A stretch of 27,558 nt of DNA, taken from CAZKEW01 sp964580435 (GTDB lineage Bacteria; Acidobacteriota; Aminicenantia; Aminicenantales; UBA8522). The DNA is taken from positions 1 to 27,558 of the forward strand of contig CAZOKP010000030.1 of NCBI GenBank assembly GCA_964580435.1, read 5' to 3'. Below, piece after piece: positions 23,244 through 27,558 of the stretch (position 1 is its first letter; each line of letters opens with the position of its first letter). Position numbers and translations under genes: made by a program. Under the pieces are notes generated by a model. The model saw nothing but the letters and a program-made list of their open reading frames with translations, ran no database searches and had not been told where the DNA came from.

Positions 23244-23912
23244 TCAGATCTCCTCGACCTCCGTCGTCTGAGAAGTCATTTTGGATTTATCCACATCACC
23301 CCTGTATATCCAGACCTTGATACCGATCTGACCATAGGTGGTGAAGGCCTGGGTTAAGGCGTAGTCAATGTCGGCTTTGAGCGTTTGGAGGGGAAGGCGC
23401 CCCTTGAGATACCATTCCGAGCGGGCAATTTCCACTCCGCCCAGTCGGCCCGAGCACATGACCTTGATGCCCTTGGCGCCCATTCTCAGAGCGGATTCGA
23501 CCGCTTTCCTCATGGCCCGCCGGTAAGCGATTCTCTTTTCGAGTTGCACGGCAATGCCTTCTCCGACAAGCAAGGCGTTGAGCTCGGGCTTGTCCACCTC
23601 GCGGATATCCACGTAAACCTCTTTCTGAGCGATCCCTTCCAGAAAATTCTTGAGGCTTTCGATTTCTTTCCCTCCCCGACCGATGACGATCCCCGGCCGG
23701 GCGGTATAAATGATGACGCGGACCTTGGGGCCGACGCGCTCAACGACAATTTCGGAGATTCCCGCATGGAAGTACTTGTCCTTGATCACCTTTCTCATCT
23801 TCAGGTCTTCGTGAATCAAACGGCTGTAGTCGGTGCCTTTGGAAAACCACCGCGAAGACCATGTTTTGTTAAACCCTAATCTAAAACCCAGAGGATGCGT
23901 TTTCTGCCCCAC
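23244..23912 (-). CDS. rpsC: 30S ribosomal protein S3
   Basis: S3 of 222 residues at the mRNA entry tunnel. MGQKTHPLGFRLG is the family N-terminus, a type II KH domain lies at about 39-107 with the GRGG loop in GIVIGRGGKEIE, and GCSGRLGG appears here as MCSGRLGGVEIAR. The start codon is GTG at 23912, 4 nt after the rplV stop. Confidence 0.97.
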   Translation of the reverse strand: MGQKTHPLGFRLGFNKTWSSRWFSKGTDYSRLIHEDLKMRKVIKDKYFHAGISEIVVERVGPKVRVIIYTARPGIVIGRGGKEIESLKNFLEGIAQKEVYVDIREVDKPELNALLVGEGIAVQLEKRIAYRRAMRKAVESALRMGAKGIKVMCSGRLGGVEIARSEWYLKGRLPLQTLKADIDYALTQAFTTYGQIGIKVWIYRGDVDKSKMTSQTTEVEEI

Positions 23913-23916
23913 TGTC

Positions 23917-24279
23917 CTATCTCCCTTTCTTTTCTTCTAAATAAATATGGATATGGCTGGTCCTCTTGATGATGCGATGAGCCCTGCCCATGGGAGCAGG
24001 TCTGATCCTTTTCATCTGAGGACCCTCATTGATATAGATCTTGGCTATATAAAGGTTGTCGACATCGATATTGGGCACTTTCTGCTGCGCATTGGCGATG
24101 GCGGAACGGAGGACTTTTTCGATGATCAGACTGAGTTTCTTCCTGGCCGAAAAATGCAGGATGGTCAGTGCTTCTCCCACGTACCGGTCGCGGATCAGGT
24201 CGGCCACCAGCCGGCCCTTCTGGGAAGACATCCTGACATACCTGGCGACAGCCTTGGAAACGAAGCTATTCTCTTTCAT
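23917..24279 (-). CDS. rplV: 50S ribosomal protein L22
   Basis: L22 of 120 residues, whose long beta hairpin lines the nascent-peptide tunnel. Core segments are VRMSSQKGRLVADLIRDR, IEKVLRSAIANAQQ and the hairpin region GPQMKRIRPAPMGRAHRI, the area where macrolide-resistance changes occur in other species. It starts 1 nt after the rpsS stop. Confidence 0.97.
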   Translation of the reverse strand: MKENSFVSKAVARYVRMSSQKGRLVADLIRDRYVGEALTILHFSARKKLSLIIEKVLRSAIANAQQKVPNIDVDNLYIAKIYINEGPQMKRIRPAPMGRAHRIIKRTSHIHIYLEEKKGR

Positions 24280-24280
24280 C

Positions 24281-24568
24281 TTACTTGCCTATCTTGACCG
24301 CCTTGGCGGCTTTGGACGTGTGACCTTTAAAGGTTCTTGTCGGAGAAAATTCGCCGAGCTTGTGGCCGACCATGTTCTCGGTGATGAAGACCGGGATGAA
24401 TTTTCTCCCGTTGTGCACAGCAATCGTAATACCGACCATCTCAGGTATAATCGTGGAGCGACGCGACCAGGTCTTGATCACCTTTCTTTCCTTGTGAGAA
24501 TGAGCCTCAGCAATACTCTCCTTCAGGTTAGGATCTATATAGGGACCTTTCTTTAAAGACCTGCCCAT
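24281..24568 (-). CDS. rpsS: 30S ribosomal protein S19
   Basis: S19 of 95 residues in the 30S head, partner of S13. It begins MGRSLKKGPYIDPNL and carries TWSRRSTIIPEMVGITI and HKLGEFSPTRTFKGH. It starts 2 nt after the rplB stop and ends 1 nt before rplV. Confidence 0.98.
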   Translation of the reverse strand: MGRSLKKGPYIDPNLKESIAEAHSHKERKVIKTWSRRSTIIPEMVGITIAVHNGRKFIPVFITENMVGHKLGEFSPTRTFKGHTSKAAKAVKIGK

Positions 24569-24570
24569 GC

Positions 24571-25398
24571 TTACTTACTCCTTCTTCGGACAATAAAAAC
24601 CTGAGTTCTTTTGCTTCTTCTCGTTTTGTAACCCTTGGTCGGAATCCCCTCGGGGCTCACGGGATGGCGGCCTCCCTTGGACTTCCCTTCCCCTCCGCCG
24701 TGCGGGTGGTCGATGGGGTTCATGGCCGTACCCCGGACATGCGGCCTCCAGCCAAGCCAGCGGTTCCTTCCGGCCTTGCCGATCGAAATATTCTGGCTGT
24801 CCAAGTTCCCGACCTGGCCGATCGTCGCCCGGCAATCCAAATGGATCTTCCTGATTTCCGAGGAAGGAAGCCGGACCTGGGCATAATCTCCTTCCTTGGC
24901 CAGGATCTGGGCACCGGAGCCTGCCGACTTGGCGATTTGCCCTCCCTTGTTCTTTTTGAGTTCGATGTTGTGGATGATCGTCCCGAGAGGGATAAACCGT
25001 AAGGGCATGGCATTTCCCGGAAGGATATCCACCTGGGCATCCGAGGAAACGATAGCCTGTCCGACTTTCAGGTTCAGGGGAGCCAGGATGTAGCGGTGCT
25101 CGCCATCTCTGTATTTTATCAGGGAGATAAAGGCCGAGCGGTTGGGGTCATACTCGACGGTCTCCACAACGCCGGGGATTTCGATCTTATCCCTTTTGAA
25201 GTCGATCAGGCGGTACATCCTCTTGTGGCCGCCGCCTCTATGGCGTATGGCGAGACGGCCGCGTGAATCTCTTCCCGCTGAAACAGGAAGGAAATCGAGC
25301 AAAGGCTTATAGGGAACGCGGCTCGTCAGTTCCTCAAAAGTCAATCCTGTCCGGTGGCGTAAGCCCGGTGTTCGCGGTCGGTATGTTTTCATGCCCAT
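24571..25398 (-). CDS. rplB: 50S ribosomal protein L2
   Basis: L2 of 275 residues, essential for subunit association and near the peptidyl-transferase centre. The N-terminus MGMKTYRPRTPGLRHRT and the signature AMNPIDHPHGGGEG are present; the His near residue 231 corresponds to the conserved H229. The frame is open to 25422, but the family start is ATG 25398, one base after the rplW stop. A second ATG two codons later is also possible. Confidence 0.98.
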   Translation of the reverse strand: MGMKTYRPRTPGLRHRTGLTFEELTSRVPYKPLLDFLPVSAGRDSRGRLAIRHRGGGHKRMYRLIDFKRDKIEIPGVVETVEYDPNRSAFISLIKYRDGEHRYILAPLNLKVGQAIVSSDAQVDILPGNAMPLRFIPLGTIIHNIELKKNKGGQIAKSAGSGAQILAKEGDYAQVRLPSSEIRKIHLDCRATIGQVGNLDSQNISIGKAGRNRWLGWRPHVRGTAMNPIDHPHGGGEGKSKGGRHPVSPEGIPTKGYKTRRSKRTQVFIVRRRSK

Positions 25399-25399
25399 T

Positions 25400-25693
25400 T
25401 TAGACTGCCTCAAAATATTCAATCATTTTTTCGCCTTCTTTGAGCTTCACGTAGGCCTTCTTCCAATCTTTAGTCTGGCCTTGATTGCGGCCGACTTTCC
25501 GCCATTTTCCGGTCTTGTGCAGAGTCCGGACGCTCTCCACCTTGACCTTGAAAAGATGCTCAACAGCTTTCTTGATCTCCGTCTTGGTGGCTTTCGTTGC
25601 TACTTCAAAGCAGACTTCTTTATTTTTCTCTTTAAGCTGGGTGCTTTTCTCCGTGATGATCGGCCGCAAAATGATCTGATAGGAGCTTTTCAT
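25400..25693 (-). CDS. rplW: 50S ribosomal protein L23
   Basis: L23 of 97 residues, main docking site of trigger factor at the tunnel exit. It begins MKSSYQIILRPIITEKST and has FEVATKATKTEIKKAVE and the VRTLHKTGKWRKVGRNQG loop. The ATG at 25693 is chosen over an earlier in-frame start inside rplD because of the family N-terminus. It lies 2 nt after rplD. Confidence 0.96.
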   Translation of the reverse strand: MKSSYQIILRPIITEKSTQLKEKNKEVCFEVATKATKTEIKKAVEHLFKVKVESVRTLHKTGKWRKVGRNQGQTKDWKKAYVKLKEGEKMIEYFEAV

Positions 25694-25695
25694 CT

Positions 25696-26313
25696 TTAGA
25701 TCCTCTCCAGCAATGATTCGAGGGCTCGCTGGGTCAAGACGAGCCATTTATGCTTCAGGACATCTACGACTGAAAGCAATCTCGAGTCGACAGCCTTAAC
25801 GTTCGGAATATTCCGCAGGGCCAGAAAAAGGTTCTTATTATCATGCCGATCGACAATGAGAGCGGAGTCCAGGTTGAGACTTTGGAGAAGCTTGGCCGCT
25901 TCCTTGGTTTTCGGTTCTTTCAGATTAGCTTCAGCCAGGACGACAAGGCGCTTTTCGGAAAATCTCAAAGCCAGAGCCGACTTCAAAGCATTTTTCCTCG
26001 CCTGCTTCGGAATCTCATAAGAATAGTCCCGGGGCTTGGGACCATGAACGGTGCCGCCTTTCCGCCACAACGGGCTGCGGATGCTTCCCGCTCTGGCTCT
26101 TCCTGTTCCTTTCTGCCGCCAAGGCTTTCGGTTCGAACCAGACACTTCTCCTCTTGTCTTCGTCGAAGCCGTCCCCCGTCTCTGGGCCGCCCGATGCTGG
26201 ACGACCGACTCATAGAGGAGGTGCTCTTTCACAGGATAAGAGAAAACCCTTGCCGGAAGTTCGACCTCACCGGCCGTCTGTCCGCTTCCATTGAGCACTT
26301 GAACTTTCGCCAT
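25696..26313 (-). CDS. rplD: 50S ribosomal protein L4
   Basis: L4 of 205 residues. Its extended loop, residues 62-76 (RKPWRQKGTGRARAG), reaches the tunnel constriction, followed by SPLWRKGGTVHGP. In E. coli L4 represses its own S10 operon and binds RNase E, but whether that holds here is unknown. The ribosome site is weak (an A-rich run precedes the ATG), and 22 nt separate it from rplC, one of the larger gaps in the cluster. Confidence 0.97.
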   Translation of the reverse strand: MAKVQVLNGSGQTAGEVELPARVFSYPVKEHLLYESVVQHRAAQRRGTASTKTRGEVSGSNRKPWRQKGTGRARAGSIRSPLWRKGGTVHGPKPRDYSYEIPKQARKNALKSALALRFSEKRLVVLAEANLKEPKTKEAAKLLQSLNLDSALIVDRHDNKNLFLALRNIPNVKAVDSRLLSVVDVLKHKWLVLTQRALESLLERI

Positions 26314-26335
26314 TTTTTTCTCTCTTATGCCTTTT

Positions 26336-26980
26336 TTAGGCTATCTTGATCTTAAAGTTATCCTTCTTGATGAGAACGTAGCCGCCTCGTGGACCCGGGA
26401 TTGCCCCCTTGATCATGAGGAGGTTGTTCTCCTTATCCGCCTGGATGACCGTCAGATTCCTGACGGTGATTCTGTCCATGCCCATATGTCCGCCCATTCT
26501 CATTCCCTTCATCACCCGGGAGGGATAAGAAGAAGCGCCGATTGAGCCGGGCGCCCTGTGGAACATCGACCCATGGCTGGCCCCTCCGCCCCGGAAGCCC
26601 CAGCGCTTGACCACACCCTGAAAGCCTTTGCCCTTGCTCGTCCCGACGACATGGACCTTCTCTCCGGCTTCAAAGATATCGACGAGGACCTGATCGCCTT
26701 CTTTGACCTCAGCCTGGCCGGCGAAACGAAACTCCTGGAGAACCTTGGTCGGGGGCAGGCCCGATTTTTGGAAGTGGCCGACAAGCGCCTTGGCGGGCTT
26801 TTTGGCCGGTTTCTCTTCCACAAACCCGAGCTGCACCGCGGAATACCCGTCTTTCTCCACGGTTTTTTTCTGCACCACAGTGCAGGGCCCGGCCTTGATC
26901 ACAGTAACGGGGATCACATTCCCCTCGGCATCGTAGCTCTGGGTCATGCCGACTTTCTTGCCAATCAGCCCTTCAATCAT
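26336..26980 (-). CDS. rplC: 50S ribosomal protein L3
   Basis: L3 of 214 residues, an early assembly protein whose branched loop approaches the peptidyl-transferase centre. It begins MIEGLIGKKVGMTQSYD and has GKGFQGVVKRWGFRGGGASH. I start at ATG 26980, 9 nt after GGAGG (26990-26994). Another in-frame ATG at 26986 overlaps the rpsJ stop but is only 3 nt from the same site. The long ORF extending into rpsJ is not family sequence. Confidence 0.97.
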   Translation of the reverse strand: MIEGLIGKKVGMTQSYDAEGNVIPVTVIKAGPCTVVQKKTVEKDGYSAVQLGFVEEKPAKKPAKALVGHFQKSGLPPTKVLQEFRFAGQAEVKEGDQVLVDIFEAGEKVHVVGTSKGKGFQGVVKRWGFRGGGASHGSMFHRAPGSIGASSYPSRVMKGMRMGGHMGMDRITVRNLTVIQADKENNLLMIKGAIPGPRGGYVLIKKDNFKIKIA

Positions 26981-26982
26981 GG

Positions 26983-27303
26983 TCATTCTCCTCCGGTCCC
27001 GAAGGCCTGAATCTCCACGTCTATCCCGGCCGGCAGATCCAGTTTTTGAAGCTCCTCGATCGTCTCGTTGTTGTACTCGCTGATATCGATCAGCCTTTTG
27101 TGGATTCTCATCTCGAAATGCTCTCGAGACTTCTTGTCCACGTGCGGAGAACGGAGGACACAATACCGATGAATCGTCGTGGGAAGCGGAATGGGACCTG
27201 AGATCTGTGCTCCGGTCCGCTTGGCTTTGGTCACGATGTCTTTGACCGACTGGTCCAAAAGCCGGTGATCAAACGATTGCAGCCTGATTCTGATTTTTTC
27301 CAT
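26983..27303 (-). CDS. rpsJ: 30S ribosomal protein S10 (NusE)
   Basis: S10 of 106 residues, a 30S head protein that also joins transcription antitermination complexes with NusB. It starts MEKIRIRLQSFDHRLLDQS and includes SGPIPLPTTIHRYCVLRSPHV-type sequence (PLPTTIHRYCVLRSPHVDKK) and RIHKRLIDI. GAGGA lies about 8 nt before the ATG. First gene of the S10 part of the cluster; the gap upstream to tuf holds palindromic repeats. Confidence 0.98.
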   Translation of the reverse strand: MEKIRIRLQSFDHRLLDQSVKDIVTKAKRTGAQISGPIPLPTTIHRYCVLRSPHVDKKSREHFEMRIHKRLIDISEYNNETIEELQKLDLPAGIDVEIQAFGTGGE

Positions 27304-27343
27304 CTTTCGTTCCTCGGTTCTCCGTCTCTCTCCAACTCAATAT

Positions 27344-27493
27344 CATTGCGAGACGCTTTGCGCCGTGGCAATCTGACCCAAGTGGGTCATTCCGAGCGAA
27401 GAGAGGAATCTTACCCTATAACTCTCAGACTGCCACGCTTTGCTCGCAGCGACTCTGTCGGATTGCTTCATCACGCTGTTCCTCGCAACGACC
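27344..27493. repeat. REP-like palindromic repeat mosaic between tuf and rpsJ
   Basis: Four related units fill most of the gap. Unit 1 (27344-27375) starts CATTGCGAG and ends GTGGCAATCTG. Unit 2 (27385-27412) is the GTCATTCCGAG...AGGAATCT variant. Units 3 (27426-27453) and 4 (27460-27493) are in the opposite orientation and contain GCCACGCTTTGCTCGCA and GATTGCTTC...CCTCGCAACGAC. Units 1 and 3 are inverted with respect to each other and could form a long hairpin in the RNA. A perfect 5-bp palindrome ACCCAAGTGGGT lies between units 1 and 2 (27376-27387). Similar CATTGCGAG/GCAATCT elements are scattered in many environmental genomes and resemble REP sequences mobilised by RAYT (TnpA_REP) transposases. 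No such transposase lies in this window. No clear promoter for rpsJ was found in the rest of the gap (27304-27343). Confidence 0.7.
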
Positions 27494-27504
27494 ATGTGTC
27501 TCTC

Positions 27505-27558
27505 CTACTCCATGATTTCGGTGACGGTGCCGGCACCGACCGTCCGGCCGCCCTCGCG
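27505..27558 (-). CDS. tuf: Elongation factor Tu, C-terminal end only
   Basis: The last 17 codons and the TAG stop of an ORF that enters from the window edge. The residues REGGRTVGAGTVTEIME match the universally conserved EF-Tu C-terminus (REGGRTVGAGVVTEI). A tuf gene directly upstream of rpsJ is the usual str-S10 arrangement. EF-Tu delivers aminoacyl-tRNA to the ribosome as a GTP complex. Only domain III residues are visible. Confidence 0.9.
   Translation of the reverse strand, partial: REGGRTVGAGTVTEIME

Noticed and set aside
27304..27343. Dedicated promoter for rpsJ between the repeat mosaic and the gene
   Set aside because: A possible TTGCCA lies within repeat unit 1 but no -10 sits at acceptable spacing; not strong enough to list.

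Overview
This window looks like chromosomal housekeeping DNA from a GC-rich, diderm (Gram-negative-type) bacterium. A signal-peptide beta-barrel protein, two lipoprotein-like signals and an MltD-like murein transglycosylase point to an outer membrane. The complete rpsJ-to-rplQ order with embedded secY-adk-map-infA-rpmJ, zinc-binding S4 and S14, and the general protein character suggest an Acidobacteriota/Aminicenantes-like lineage. That placement is a judgement from protein character, not a computed phylogeny.

Left part, positions 1-12149: accessory and housekeeping genes in short transcription units. A plus-strand run holds a class III-type sirtuin, larC (nickel-pincer cofactor), folE and metG (1-4471). 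It meets a TsaC/Sua5-type tRNA t6A enzyme tail-to-tail with an 8-nt overlap. Next comes an outer-membrane beta-barrel gene behind a textbook -24/-12 sigma-54 promoter. A minus-strand pair follows: a lipoprotein with two LEA14/WHy-like domains and a family-2 glycosyltransferase. Then come a plus-strand tRNA nucleotidyltransferase and a GalE-type epimerase that overlap (ATGA), and an MltD-like transglycosylase with LysM repeats behind its own sigma-70-type promoter.

Right part, positions 12171-27303, all on the minus strand: an uninterrupted fused S10-spc-alpha cluster of 31 genes, rpsJ to rplQ. Most junctions are 1-10 nt overlaps or gaps of under 40 nt. It includes the 37-codon rpmJ. The last 18 codons of tuf lie at the window edge. 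The 201-bp tuf-rpsJ gap is largely filled by a mosaic of four REP-like palindromic units.

No rRNA, tRNA, CRISPR array, insertion sequence or phage gene was seen. No gene-free stretch exceeds 300 bp. I did not find an obviously new multi-gene system. The best leads are regulatory: the sigma-54 promoter with an upstream palindrome at the beta-barrel gene, an ideal internal ribosome-binding site and ATG in metG that could release its tRNA-binding domain as a separate protein, the REP mosaic between tuf and rpsJ, and a near-leaderless promoter at the transglycosylase gene.
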